From contig JAZNBV010000078.1 in assembly GCA_045587205.1 (NCBI GenBank), positions 43,696 to 107,695 of the forward strand: a stretch of 64,000 nt of DNA, read 5' to 3'. Source of the stretch: SIG78 sp045587205. Lineage in GTDB: Bacteria > Verrucomicrobiota > Lentisphaeria > Victivallales > Victivallaceae. Shown piece by piece: positions 47,692-56,418 of this stretch. The translations under genes and the position numbers were made by a program. The stretch's first letter is position 1; every line of letters begins with the position of its first letter. The notes beneath the pieces were generated by a model. It made no database searches. It saw only the letters and a program-made list of their open reading frames with translations, and was not told where the DNA came from.

Positions 47692-48335
47692 TACATTTCC
47701 CTTTCTGCAGGATCTTTGTCGGCACATACCGCCACGGGCAGCTGCAAATTGTAATGCATTGCCGCAAGGCGTATACTGGTCACAAAGGCAAACACTGCCG
47801 TAAAAATAGTAAAATCAGAAAAATCTGTAAATTTTTTCATCAGGCAGAACAATCCGCCGCCTAAAAGCGATGCCGTGGCGTAAAAATCACTGGTCAGCAC
47901 CACCGGAATGGATTTGCTCATCATATCGCGCAATATCCCGCCGCCGACTGCTGTCAACACCCCGCAGAGGATCACTCCTATGGTATTCAGTTCATACGCA
48001 AAGCCCTTTGCCGCGCCAATAGCGGTAAATACCCCCAGCCCCACGGCATCGCAGAACGCGATGATCCGGTGCAGATTGGAGAGGTTTTTGGCGATAAAAA
48101 AGACTGTCAGCGCACTGGCTATGCAGATCAGCAGATAGCACATATCGTGCAGTGCCGCCACCGGCGTTGCGCCGATGATAACATCGCGCAGCATTCCGCC
48201 GCCGACTCCCACTGTACAACCGAATACCACCACCCCCAGCAGATCAAGCCGGTGGTGTACTCCGCACAACGCTCCCGTAACGGCAAAGACCGCCGTTCCG
48301 AAAAGGTCAAAAATGTGTACCACTTGTCCGGTCAT
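47691..48335 (-). CDS. TRIC-channel family membrane protein (UPF0126)
   Basis: 214 residues, seven hydrophobic helices made of two repeats. Each has the family motif: GCTVGVGGGMLRDVIIGATPVA and GVLTAVGGGILRDMMSKSIPVV ('G.GGG.lRD'). Prokaryotic TRIC proteins are homotrimeric cation (K+) channels in the inner membrane. Overlaps the VOC gene by one base. Confidence 0.92.
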   Translation of the reverse strand: MTGQVVHIFDLFGTAVFAVTGALCGVHHRLDLLGVVVFGCTVGVGGGMLRDVIIGATPVAALHDMCYLLICIASALTVFFIAKNLSNLHRIIAFCDAVGLGVFTAIGAAKGFAYELNTIGVILCGVLTAVGGGILRDMMSKSIPVVLTSDFYATASLLGGGLFCLMKKFTDFSDFTIFTAVFAFVTSIRLAAMHYNLQLPVAVCADKDPAEREM

Positions 48336-48356
48336 ATCGATCTCAAAAGAAACTGC

Positions 48357-48854
48357 TTAATTGCTTTCGTTGAAACGGTCAAGATCCTGTTTGGTCATTT
48401 CCACTACACTGTCGAAGCGTTCTTTGTTGCTGTCATCTGCGGCAATAAGAGTCTGATGTGCTTCCAGCACAGTTTCGGTAGTACTTTTGAGGTCTTGGGT
48501 GCGGGCATCCGCTGCAGGGTAGAGTACTTCCGCATACTGTTCAAACGGCATATCGGCAAATTTGAAGAGTTTTTCCACCCCCAGGCCTTTGAGCAGCTGA
48601 CGGTTGCTTCCGGCATTGAGCAGCTGCAGTTTGAGTTTGCGTTTGATTCCGGTCAGCGCCAGCATTGACAACACTCCCATACAGGTGCTGTCCATACTCA
48701 GGCAATTTGCCATATCAATAGTCAACTCTTCCACATCAGTTGGCAGGTCATTGACAAAATCACGCAGCGGTACGACCGTTTCAAAATTGACCCGGCCGGA
48801 TAAAATAATGCCGTATTTGCTGTTTTCACGGCAGATAACAAGTTCTCCAGACAT
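48357..48854 (-). CDS. STAS-domain anti-sigma factor antagonist
   Basis: 165 residues from ATG 48854 (GGAG six bases upstream). Residues 15-105 are a STAS domain: GRVNFETVVPLRDFV, then LTIDMANCLSMDSTCMGVLSML with the phosphorylatable Ser/Thr in DST, and a helix-rich end. The C-terminal 50 residues are an extra charged helical tail unlike SpoIIAA. Likely part of a partner-switching circuit, though no kinase or phosphatase partner lies beside it. Confidence 0.88.
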   Translation of the reverse strand: MSGELVICRENSKYGIILSGRVNFETVVPLRDFVNDLPTDVEELTIDMANCLSMDSTCMGVLSMLALTGIKRKLKLQLLNAGSNRQLLKGLGVEKLFKFADMPFEQYAEVLYPAADARTQDLKSTTETVLEAHQTLIAADDSNKERFDSVVEMTKQDLDRFNESN

Positions 48855-48946
48855 AGTACACTCCAATTTGTTACTGCTTGATCAGATTTTTTTTACAGTT
48901 TCAATATAACTCCGGATTTTATATATTGCAACTATTCAGATTTTTT

Positions 48947-49837
48947 TTACATAAAAAAAGGTACATTTTCAAGTACAAAACTTTGCGGATCATCCGGTTC
49001 AAAAAATACCTTCATAAGAAACAGTCCCTGCGCAGGAGCTGTATCCGGCGCCAGTGTGCGGTCGCGCGCTTCCAGAATCTTCCTAACATCGTCCGGAGTT
49101 ATTATATGCATCCCTGCCGCCAGCAATGTGCCGACCAGATTGCGCACCATTTTGTACAGAAAACCGTTTCCGATAAAGGTTACGCAGCGGAAATTACCGA
49201 AATCCTGCAGCCGTATATCGTATATGGTGCGTACTGCGTCATCGATATTTTTGCGTTCGGCTACAAAACTTGAGTAATCGTGCGTGCCGGTAAGTTTTTC
49301 TGCCGCCGAGCGCATTGCCTCCACATCCAGCCGCGGCGGCACCAGTGTGCTGTATCTGCCGGAAAAAGGAGTTTCCAATCCCATATTCAGAACATAGGTG
49401 TATGCCTTGCCAATGGCATCATAGCGGGTATGAAAATCCAGCGGAACCTCTTTGACGCTGCGTATTCTTACTGCCGGAGGCAGCTGCCGGTTCAGTGCAG
49501 TCAGCAGTTTATCCAGCGGTATGACCGGACGCACCGGAGCAAGGTAACTTGCCGCAAAACCGATGGCGTGCACCCCGGCATCGGTACGGCTGGCGCCGAT
49601 AAGGTGAATGAACTGCCCACCGTAGAGTTTGGTCAGTTTATTCTGCAGATCTTCCTGTACAGCCAGCCGGTTGGGCTGTATCTGCCAGCCGCCGTATTCG
49701 CTGCCGTCGTAACTTATTTCCAGTAATATGCGGTTCAATGGCTTGTAATTGGTCGATTCCAGCGTGCGTCCTTCGCGCAATTCAAACTCGCCTTCGGCAG
49801 GAATGTAGGGCGTGTTGGAAAATTGAAATTTGCCCAT
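48947..49837 (-). CDS. truA: tRNA pseudouridine(38-40) synthase TruA
   Basis: 296 residues. The catalytic Asp is in GASRTDAGVHAIG; other TruA blocks are LEISYDGSEYGGWQIQPN near the N-terminus, YTYVLN, HDYSSFVA and FLYKMVRNLVGTLLAAG. It modifies uridines 38-40 in the tRNA anticodon arm. The N-terminus has about 35 extra residues before the family start, so a later start near residue 36 is possible. It ends 92 bases before the STAS gene. Confidence 0.95.
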   Translation of the reverse strand: MGKFQFSNTPYIPAEGEFELREGRTLESTNYKPLNRILLEISYDGSEYGGWQIQPNRLAVQEDLQNKLTKLYGGQFIHLIGASRTDAGVHAIGFAASYLAPVRPVIPLDKLLTALNRQLPPAVRIRSVKEVPLDFHTRYDAIGKAYTYVLNMGLETPFSGRYSTLVPPRLDVEAMRSAAEKLTGTHDYSSFVAERKNIDDAVRTIYDIRLQDFGNFRCVTFIGNGFLYKMVRNLVGTLLAAGMHIITPDDVRKILEARDRTLAPDTAPAQGLFLMKVFFEPDDPQSFVLENVPFFM

Positions 49838-49840
49838 ATC

Positions 49841-50650
49841 TCAAAACTCCGGGGCAGGGCGCTTATGCACCTTGTTGTAGAGTTTGCGGGCACTTTTATC
49901 CACGGCAAGCCAGAACGCCGCATCAGCGGTCAGACATTCGCGCAGCGGTTTATTGCTGTAATACTTCATAAAGCGCCAGCAGTCGCGGCGGGAGAGGTTT
50001 ATATCCATACTGGAAAACCAGAGCCCTGCCGTGTCTTTGACCTGATAGCGACGCGGAAGTTTTTTCCAGATCAGCGCCCGGTGCAGGTCGATTACTGACA
50101 CCAGCGGGCGTTTTGTATCTGCCGTTGCCATATTCAAAAGGAAGTGGCATATATAGCAATCGCGGTGGCACATATTGCTGCGGTGCATAATACCGCTTGA
50201 GCGCGCCACCTCTTTAAGCAGCGCCAGTTTGAATGCAAATGCCGGAGTCTGATCCTGCCAGGCGGCAGTTATATCTTCCAGCGACCGGCTGTTTTCCAGT
50301 TCCGCAGTTATCAGGAATGATTCGCGCCGGGCAGGATTGCTGCCGCGTTCGCCGTAGGCTTCGGCACGCATAGTGGGTACATCGAGCTTTTCCAGATGCT
50401 TTATAGCGGCAAATTCGTTGCCGGCTCCGAGAATCGGCAGTTTGAACTGAAAGAGATTTTTGAATATCTCGCGCCATCCGACTCCCAGATGATGTTTAAG
50501 GAAAAAACTTCTGCCGTTGAGCTCCAGACGCAGAGTCCGGCGGGTCTTGACTTCACGAAACAGCGTTCCGTCAAGTTTGCCTACTTCTGCAAAGGGCTCT
50601 TTACCTTGCCACAAAGTTTGAAAAAAATCACTTAAAAACAGTTTTTTCAC
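49841..50650 (-). CDS. LPS core heptose kinase-like protein (WaaP/RfaP family)
   Basis: 269 residues from GTG 50650, chosen for AGGAG upstream and the length of the family (about 265). Kinase features: FFLKHHLGVGWREIFKNL with the ATP lysine, LGAGNEFAAIKHLEKLDVPT, catalytic loop MCHRDCYICHFLLN and metal-binding VIDLHRA. WaaP phosphorylates heptose I of the LPS inner core, at the cytoplasmic face of the inner membrane. Ends 3 bases before truA. Supports a Gram-negative envelope. Confidence 0.88.
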   Translation of the reverse strand: MKKLFLSDFFQTLWQGKEPFAEVGKLDGTLFREVKTRRTLRLELNGRSFFLKHHLGVGWREIFKNLFQFKLPILGAGNEFAAIKHLEKLDVPTMRAEAYGERGSNPARRESFLITAELENSRSLEDITAAWQDQTPAFAFKLALLKEVARSSGIMHRSNMCHRDCYICHFLLNMATADTKRPLVSVIDLHRALIWKKLPRRYQVKDTAGLWFSSMDINLSRRDCWRFMKYYSNKPLRECLTADAAFWLAVDKSARKLYNKVHKRPAPEF

Positions 50651-50846
50651 GCTTTTTATTCTCCTGACGGCCCGGTACGGAACCGGCTGCAAAAATATCT
50701 CAAATGTCTTTTATATAAGATAATCTCACAAAACACTTTTCGCAAGCCTGATTTGGTGCTTTTTTTGCACTTTGGAGTGGCAAAAGAGAATATTTGCGCT
50801 AAATTAAAGAAAAGTATCTTTTTAAGCAAGTTTGGAAGAGTATTTT

Positions 50847-51680
50847 ATGAGCAGAGATTTTCCCTTTACCGTTTTAAGCAGTACCCAGAATGCCACTTTC
50901 AAGGCGGTTATGAAACTGCGCGACCGTCGCGATCGTGAAAAACGCCGCCTGACCGTGCTGGAAGGCTACCGGGAACTGACCCGGGCACAGGAATATGGTA
51001 TGGAACTTGTGGAGTGCTTTTTTGCTCCTGAAATGTTTCTCGGGGAGAATGAATTCACGGTTCTCAAGAGCCTTGCCGCCAGTGGCGTACGGGTTTATCA
51101 GGTGCCGCCTTTTATGCTTGAAAAAATGGCTTACCGCGATCGTCCTGAAGGTTTGATCGCCACAGCGAAAATGCTCCGGCATACCCTGGATGACCTGCCG
51201 GTGGTGGAAAACGGTCTTTACCTGGTGGCTGAGGCTGTGGAAAAACCCGGTAATCTCGGCAGTATGCTCCGCAGCGCCGATGCCGCCGGAGTCGATGGTA
51301 TGATCATCTGCGATAAAACTACCGATATATACAATCCCAATGTTATCCGTGCTTCCACAGGGGCGCTTTTTGCGGTGCCGCTGGCAGAAGCCACTACTGA
51401 TGAAACTTTTGCGTGGCTGCGTAAGCACAATATAAAGATCCTTTCCGCCACTCCGCATACTGACAATATCTATACAGATGTGGATTTGACCACCAGTGTG
51501 GCAATCGCTGTAGGAACCGAACAGACCGGTTTGACCGAACGCTGGATGACTGAATGTGACCTGCCGGTGGTGATCCCGATGCTGGGGCAGATCGATTCGC
51601 TGAACGTGGCAACTGCCACAACTATTCTGCTTTATGAAGCGGCGAGACAGCGCAACTGGAAAATGCACGGAAAAAAGTGA
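50847..51680 (+). CDS. SpoU/TrmH-family RNA 2'-O-methyltransferase
   Basis: 277 residues from ATG 50847. An N-terminal substrate-binding (L30e-like) part (about 25-105), then the knotted methyltransferase: GNLGSMLRSADAAG (motif 1), AIAVGTEQTGLT (motif 2) and VVIPMLGQIDSLNVATATTILLYEA (motif 3), all conserved. It methylates a ribose in rRNA or tRNA using SAM; RlmB- or TsnR-like, the target cannot be set. Followed at 10 bases by the ceramidase-like gene. Confidence 0.92.
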   Translation: MSRDFPFTVLSSTQNATFKAVMKLRDRRDREKRRLTVLEGYRELTRAQEYGMELVECFFAPEMFLGENEFTVLKSLAASGVRVYQVPPFMLEKMAYRDRPEGLIATAKMLRHTLDDLPVVENGLYLVAEAVEKPGNLGSMLRSADAAGVDGMIICDKTTDIYNPNVIRASTGALFAVPLAEATTDETFAWLRKHNIKILSATPHTDNIYTDVDLTTSVAIAVGTEQTGLTERWMTECDLPVVIPMLGQIDSLNVATATTILLYEAARQRNWKMHGKK

Positions 51681-51690
51681 GTTTTTATCT

Positions 51691-52950
51691 ATGAAAATAG
51701 CACGTTTTGAACAGATAATTACACCTGAAACCGGCGTGCAGCTTGCCGGATATGATCCCTTTGCCGAAGCAGTGCGTATTGCTGACGATCTGGTAGTGAG
51801 TATGCTGGCGCTGGATGACGGCAGAAACAAGGCATTGATCCTGGGCTATGATCTGCTGGGAATGGATGAAATCACCATCGAACGCATCCGCAGAGAGGCG
51901 GCGCTGATCTTGGGTACTGCTGAAGAATTTATTATTGTCAGCTGTACTCACACGCACGAAGGGCCTCATTCGGCAACACTCCCTGAAGCTCCGGAAAATT
52001 TCAACCGCAAATATGTGGAAAAACTCATTGAACTTACTCTTGATGGAGTTGAAAAACTGAAAGATAAGTTTGTTGAAACCGAAGTATTCTTTTATTCGAT
52101 GAAAGTTGATGCCAACACCAACCGCCGCTGGGTGGCGCGCGATAATTCCGGAAAGTTTTTTCCGCATCACCGGGATATGGAAGCATTGAGTGATGAATTC
52201 TGTGATAAAGAACTGGGTATGCTGCTGTTCGGAGAAGTCGGCACCCGCAATATCATTGAGGTTATGGTCAATTACGCGGCGCACCCGCTGGCGGCACACG
52301 CTTCCAGTCTGGGCAGTCACACTATTTCGGCGGATTATCCGGGGTATTTGCGTAAATTTATAAAAGATGAAACCGGCGCGGATTGTATCTTTGTTTCCGG
52401 TGCCGCCGGTGATATGTTCCCTAAAGAGTCTGAACTGGGGCTGGATGCCGCCAGACGGATGGGTGAACAACTGGGGCGCGCTGTGTTGCTGGCTATGATC
52501 GATGCAAAGCGTCAGCCGGCAAGATTCAAACTGGAAAATCCGGAAATCAAAGCAATGTTGACCCGCGTGGAGGTCAACCGCCGGAAAGATGATCCGCGTA
52601 CAGATGCTGTGCCGCCATATTATCAGAATAAGGATAAGTTTCAACTGCCGCTTCAGCTGCTTGCCATTGGAGATGTGGCACTTGTAGGTGTCCCCGGCGA
52701 ACTGGTTGCCGAACTGGGACAGGAAATCAAGTGGCATTCGCCGTTCCGCAAAACTTTTATACTTTATGCTTCAACTGCTTTTCTGGATTATCTCTGTCAC
52801 GGCAATGCTTTGCTGCAAGGCGGTTACGAACCGTGGTGTCAGATTTTTGATTCCCGCAGCGGGCTCAAGATCGTCAATGCGGCAGTGGATGCCCTGTACG
52901 ATCTGAAAGGCATTGATGCACTGCCGTCGCTGCCCAAACACCCATTCTGA
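51691..52950 (+). CDS. Neutral/alkaline ceramidase-like hydrolase
   Basis: 419 residues from ATG 51691. SCTHTHEGPHSA and NYAAHPLAAHA resemble the zinc motifs of the ceramidase N-domain, followed by SADYPGYL and ADCIFVSGAAGDMFP. Family members cleave amide bonds, but many bacterial relatives are uncharacterised. No clear signal peptide, so cytoplasmic. It follows the SpoU gene at 10 bases and ends 3 bases before the convergent Sel1 gene. Confidence 0.78.
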   Translation: MKIARFEQIITPETGVQLAGYDPFAEAVRIADDLVVSMLALDDGRNKALILGYDLLGMDEITIERIRREAALILGTAEEFIIVSCTHTHEGPHSATLPEAPENFNRKYVEKLIELTLDGVEKLKDKFVETEVFFYSMKVDANTNRRWVARDNSGKFFPHHRDMEALSDEFCDKELGMLLFGEVGTRNIIEVMVNYAAHPLAAHASSLGSHTISADYPGYLRKFIKDETGADCIFVSGAAGDMFPKESELGLDAARRMGEQLGRAVLLAMIDAKRQPARFKLENPEIKAMLTRVEVNRRKDDPRTDAVPPYYQNKDKFQLPLQLLAIGDVALVGVPGELVAELGQEIKWHSPFRKTFILYASTAFLDYLCHGNALLQGGYEPWCQIFDSRSGLKIVNAAVDALYDLKGIDALPSLPKHPF

Positions 52951-52953
52951 TTT

Positions 52954-54279
52954 TTACAGCGCAAAGCGTAAGCGCGGCGTGTTCTGCGGTTCAATTTTCT
53001 GCGGCTGATTTTTCATTTGCTTCTGCGCTTCCAACAGAAATTCCGCAGCCTGGTTTATGCCGTTGGCGTAGGCTTGCTGGAGAAAAATGAGCGCTTTTTC
53101 CGGATCTTTTTCCGTGCCGGTACCGTAAAGATAACATTTGCCGTTTTCCAGCATTGCCCGCGGTTCGCCGCGCATTGCTGCCTGATTGTACCAGTGGAAC
53201 GCCGCCTGCGGGTCTTTTATTGTGCCTGCTCCGGCAGTAAAACAGAGTCCCACGGCGTATTGCGCGGCAGGATAATCCAACTTTGCCGCCTGAAAATACA
53301 ACTCAAATGCACGGTTTGTGTCTTTGTTTACGCCGATACCGTCAGTGTAACAGCCCCCCAGGTGATACATCGCTTCCGGAACTCCGGCTGCGGCAGCTTT
53401 TTCATAAAGTGTTACCGCCTTCGGAATATCCTGTCCGGCCCCGGCGCGTCCGGCAATATAGTAATTGGCAAGCCGGGTTGCTGCCAGACTGTGAAAATTT
53501 TTCTCCAGTACTTTTTCATACAGTTTCAATGCTTTTTCCGGATCCGGCGGTGCGCCGAAACCGTTTTCCACTGCAAACGCCAGCCTTGCCATTGCTTCAA
53601 AACTGTACGGTGCAGCCTTTTCAAGCAATGCTCTGGCGCGCTTTTCATCGCGCAGTGAATCGGTGCGGTGCAGCAGATAATCCGCCAGAGCAACCACCGC
53701 AGGCAGATAGCCGGCATTGGCAGATTTATCCAGTAATCCGATGATCCTGGTATGCTGCAAAGGATATTTTTTCAAAAGATATTCAGCATAGATAAACTGG
53801 GCAGGCGCATTATTTTGCTTCGATAAATCTTCCAACAGCAGGAACGCCGTTTTTTCATCCGGAGCAACAGGACCGCGCGGCGGATTGGCATCCGGTGCTG
53901 CCGGTATGCCGGTAAGTGCAAGCTGCGCTTTGCTGAGCATTGCCTCGGGTAATTTCTGTTTTGCCGCCAGATCAAAATACTCTGCAGCTTTGTGCAGATT
54001 GCGCTCCACGCCTGCGCCTTCAAGGTGGCAGCGGGCAAGATTGTACTGCGCTTCGGGCAGATTCTGCCGGGCGGCCTGTTGAAACCAGTACGCTGCGCGC
54101 ACCGGATTATTGAGTTTGAAAAAAACAAAACCTGCCTCCAACTGCGCCCGGGCATTGCCGGAACGGGCGCGCTGAAGCAGGCTGTTTTCTGCGTCGGCAG
54201 AAGTTTTTTCCGCTCCGGCAAGCGCAAATGATCCGCAGCAGAGCGCGGCAATGCAGAGTATCCGGAGCGTTATATACAT
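52954..54279 (-). CDS. Secreted Sel1-repeat (TPR-like) protein
   Basis: 441 residues. Signal peptide (LRILCIAALCCGSFALAGA) then about ten Sel1 repeats, visible as A-x-Y-x-L-G-x-C/x-Y-x-x-G (for example AMYHLGGCYTDGIGVNKD and AQYAVGLCFTAGAGTIKD). Sel1 solenoids are protein-binding scaffolds, often periplasmic in envelope signalling. Last gene of the leftward run beginning at purO, 6 bases after lpxD. Convergent with the ceramidase-like gene with only 3 bases between stops. Confidence 0.88.
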   Translation of the reverse strand: MYITLRILCIAALCCGSFALAGAEKTSADAENSLLQRARSGNARAQLEAGFVFFKLNNPVRAAYWFQQAARQNLPEAQYNLARCHLEGAGVERNLHKAAEYFDLAAKQKLPEAMLSKAQLALTGIPAAPDANPPRGPVAPDEKTAFLLLEDLSKQNNAPAQFIYAEYLLKKYPLQHTRIIGLLDKSANAGYLPAVVALADYLLHRTDSLRDEKRARALLEKAAPYSFEAMARLAFAVENGFGAPPDPEKALKLYEKVLEKNFHSLAATRLANYYIAGRAGAGQDIPKAVTLYEKAAAAGVPEAMYHLGGCYTDGIGVNKDTNRAFELYFQAAKLDYPAAQYAVGLCFTAGAGTIKDPQAAFHWYNQAAMRGEPRAMLENGKCYLYGTGTEKDPEKALIFLQQAYANGINQAAEFLLEAQKQMKNQPQKIEPQNTPRLRFAL

Positions 54280-54285
54280 TATATA

Positions 54286-55329
54286 TTACTTTATATCGGC
54301 TTTGAGTTTTTCGATTTCAGCGGTCAGTTCATCGATTTTTGCCTGCAGTTTTTCAACTTTTTTAGGCAGCATCAGACGCGCCAGAAATTCGCGCTGGCTT
54401 TCCGCCGGAGTCCCCATTGCGATCGCTCCGGGAGGCAGACTCTTGTGTACACCGGAAGTACCGGCGATCTGGGCGCCATCGCCAATGGTGATATGGCCGT
54501 TGATACCCACTTTGGCCGCCAGGATAACGCCTCTGCCGATTTCTGCCGATCCGGCAATACCGCACTGTGCAACCAGAATCGAGCTTTCGCCCACTTCCAC
54601 ATTGTGTGCAACCATCACCTGATTATCGATCTTGACATTATCTTTGATCTTGGTTTTGCCGAAACGGGCGCGGTCAATGGTGGTGTTGGCGCCGATTTCC
54701 ACATCGTTGCCGATTTCAACAATACCGGTCTGCGGAACTTTGACCAATCCCTGCGGTCCGGGGATAAAACCGAACCCGTCAGCACCGATGACCACCCCGG
54801 AGTGGATGATTACCTTGTTGCCCACTGTACAGCGGAACATAATCACCGCGTTAGGCGCAATATAGCAATCACTGCCGACTTTTGCCGCCACGCCGATATA
54901 TGCACCCGGCAGGATCACGGTGTTGTCGCCGATCTCCGCATCGCGTTCGACTACGGCACAGGCACCGATATGTACATTTTTACCGATCTTTGCGCTGGGA
55001 TCGACCACTGCTGCCGGATGGATGCCGGGAGCGTATGTAACCGGTTCCGGAGCAAAAAACGCCAGAACCCGGGCAAAAGCCATATCCACATTGCTGCATA
55101 CAACAAAAGTTCTGCCGTTGAGCGGTTCTTTTTCAAGATCTTTGTTGACCAGTACGATTCCGGCGGCGGTAGTCGCCAGCTGGTGCTGATATTTCTTGCT
55201 GCCGACAAATGAAACAGTGTCGCTGTTGGCATCGCGCACACCGGCAACACCGCTGCATACTTTACCGGCATCGCCGATCACGGTTCCCTGAACCATTTCT
55301 GCAATCTGCTGGGCGGAAAGAGTTTTCAT
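54286..55329 (-). CDS. lpxD: UDP-3-O-acylglucosamine N-acyltransferase
   Basis: 347 residues: an N-terminal uridine-binding domain (1-100), then the left-handed beta-helix of hexapeptide repeats (for example IGKNVHIGACAVVERDAEIG) with the catalytic-His strand VMVAHNVEVG, and a C-terminal helix-coil (KVEKLQAKIDELTAEIEKL). It adds the second acyl chain in lipid A synthesis. It is 14 bases after the Skp-like gene, as in the bamA-skp-lpxD order, though bamA is missing here. Confidence 0.97.
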   Translation of the reverse strand: MKTLSAQQIAEMVQGTVIGDAGKVCSGVAGVRDANSDTVSFVGSKKYQHQLATTAAGIVLVNKDLEKEPLNGRTFVVCSNVDMAFARVLAFFAPEPVTYAPGIHPAAVVDPSAKIGKNVHIGACAVVERDAEIGDNTVILPGAYIGVAAKVGSDCYIAPNAVIMFRCTVGNKVIIHSGVVIGADGFGFIPGPQGLVKVPQTGIVEIGNDVEIGANTTIDRARFGKTKIKDNVKIDNQVMVAHNVEVGESSILVAQCGIAGSAEIGRGVILAAKVGINGHITIGDGAQIAGTSGVHKSLPPGAIAMGTPAESQREFLARLMLPKKVEKLQAKIDELTAEIEKLKADIK

Positions 55330-55343
55330 AATTTCGATCCTTT

Positions 55344-55952
55344 TCAGTTGTTTTTACCGGTTTTTGCGGCGGATTTGCTGCCTGCACCCCGGTTGAGTTC
55401 GGTCAGAACTTTTTCAGTTATATCAAGGGCGTCAACACTGTACAGCACGATGGCTGTATCGTTGAAACTGCGGCTGGATTTATCCAGCACCAGCGCGTAA
55501 CCTTCTATAGCGGCGCGACGGCTGATCTCCTGCCGGATCTCTTCGATGACTTTTTTGCGTTCTTTTACTGCGCTTTCCTGCAATGCTTTGGCGCGTTCGG
55601 ATGCGTATTGCTCAAGTTCCGCACGGCGCATTTTAAGTTTGCGTTCCAGCTCTTTGACTTCCTCCTGCCGTTTCTGCCGTTCGGCGGGGGCAAGCGCTAT
55701 ATTCAGCGACGCATCAAGTTTTTTACGGAATTCTGCTTCATCGCGGCGGAGCACATCAGCCTGACGGGCTATGTAGTTACGGTAAACCTTGCCCTGTTCG
55801 GAAAAATCCTGATCGATGATTCTGGTTTTGTAATAACCGTTGAAGAGTTTTTCCAGATCCACCGTGGCAATCCGCAGATCTGCCGCCGATGCCGGCAGCA
55901 GCAAAGCAAGCAAAAGTGTTGAAAACGCCGTTTTTATACTTTTGCAGAACAT
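55344..55952 (-). CDS. OmpH/Skp-like periplasmic chaperone
   Basis: 202 residues. Signal peptide (FSTLLLALLLPASAA), then the OmpH opening LRIATVDLEKLFNGYYKT and two long helices (about 45-145) with strong coiled-coil character, ending in a small beta domain (GYALVLDKSSRSFN). Skp trimers carry unfolded outer-membrane proteins through the periplasm. The lpxD neighbour supports the assignment. Confidence 0.88.
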   Translation of the reverse strand: MFCKSIKTAFSTLLLALLLPASAADLRIATVDLEKLFNGYYKTRIIDQDFSEQGKVYRNYIARQADVLRRDEAEFRKKLDASLNIALAPAERQKRQEEVKELERKLKMRRAELEQYASERAKALQESAVKERKKVIEEIRQEISRRAAIEGYALVLDKSSRSFNDTAIVLYSVDALDITEKVLTELNRGAGSKSAAKTGKNN

Positions 55953-55963
55953 TTGCTTTTCCC

Positions 55964-56353
55964 TTACATAGAGCTGCGCTTGGCGGCAAGTTCCGCCTCG
56001 GCGCGTTCAAGTATATCGGCAAGGAACTTCTGCTGCGCTTCCGGGGAAAGGGCTCCGAACGCATCCAGCAGGATTTTTTCGTCGCAGGTCAGACTCACCA
56101 GATCGTGGTGCATTCTGGCGTGCGAGCCGATGATCTTGGGCACTTCGCTGTTGGAGCCCTGAACATTAAGATAGGGTTTGATCAGCGGATAAAGCTGACC
56201 CCAGGTATCCTGTTCGATCGACTTGGTCTGCCGGTCAAGGTATCTGCTCAAAAGTTCTATGCGTACACCGGTGCGGCGCGAAAGTTCGGCAATGGAGCCC
56301 AGACCTTCCACGCAATTCTGCAATGCTTTGGCTACTTCATCTGTAAGTTTCAT
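55964..56353 (-). CDS. Small helix-turn-helix protein
   Basis: 129 residues. Residues 15-40 (GLGSIAELSRRTGVRIELLSRYLDRQ) are a helix-turn-helix of the XRE-like kind, then a helical part with the end AEAELAAKRSSM. It sits between uvrD and skp in the same direction (gaps of 65 and 11 bases), so probably cotranscribed. Target unknown; local regulator of the envelope genes is possible. Confidence 0.7.
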   Translation of the reverse strand: MKLTDEVAKALQNCVEGLGSIAELSRRTGVRIELLSRYLDRQTKSIEQDTWGQLYPLIKPYLNVQGSNSEVPKIIGSHARMHHDLVSLTCDEKILLDAFGALSPEAQQKFLADILERAEAELAAKRSSM

Positions 56354-56418
56354 AATCTGCCCCTTTATATTGTAGAGTTGTTATTGCATAATAATATAGC
56401 GCACATATTCAATTTCTG

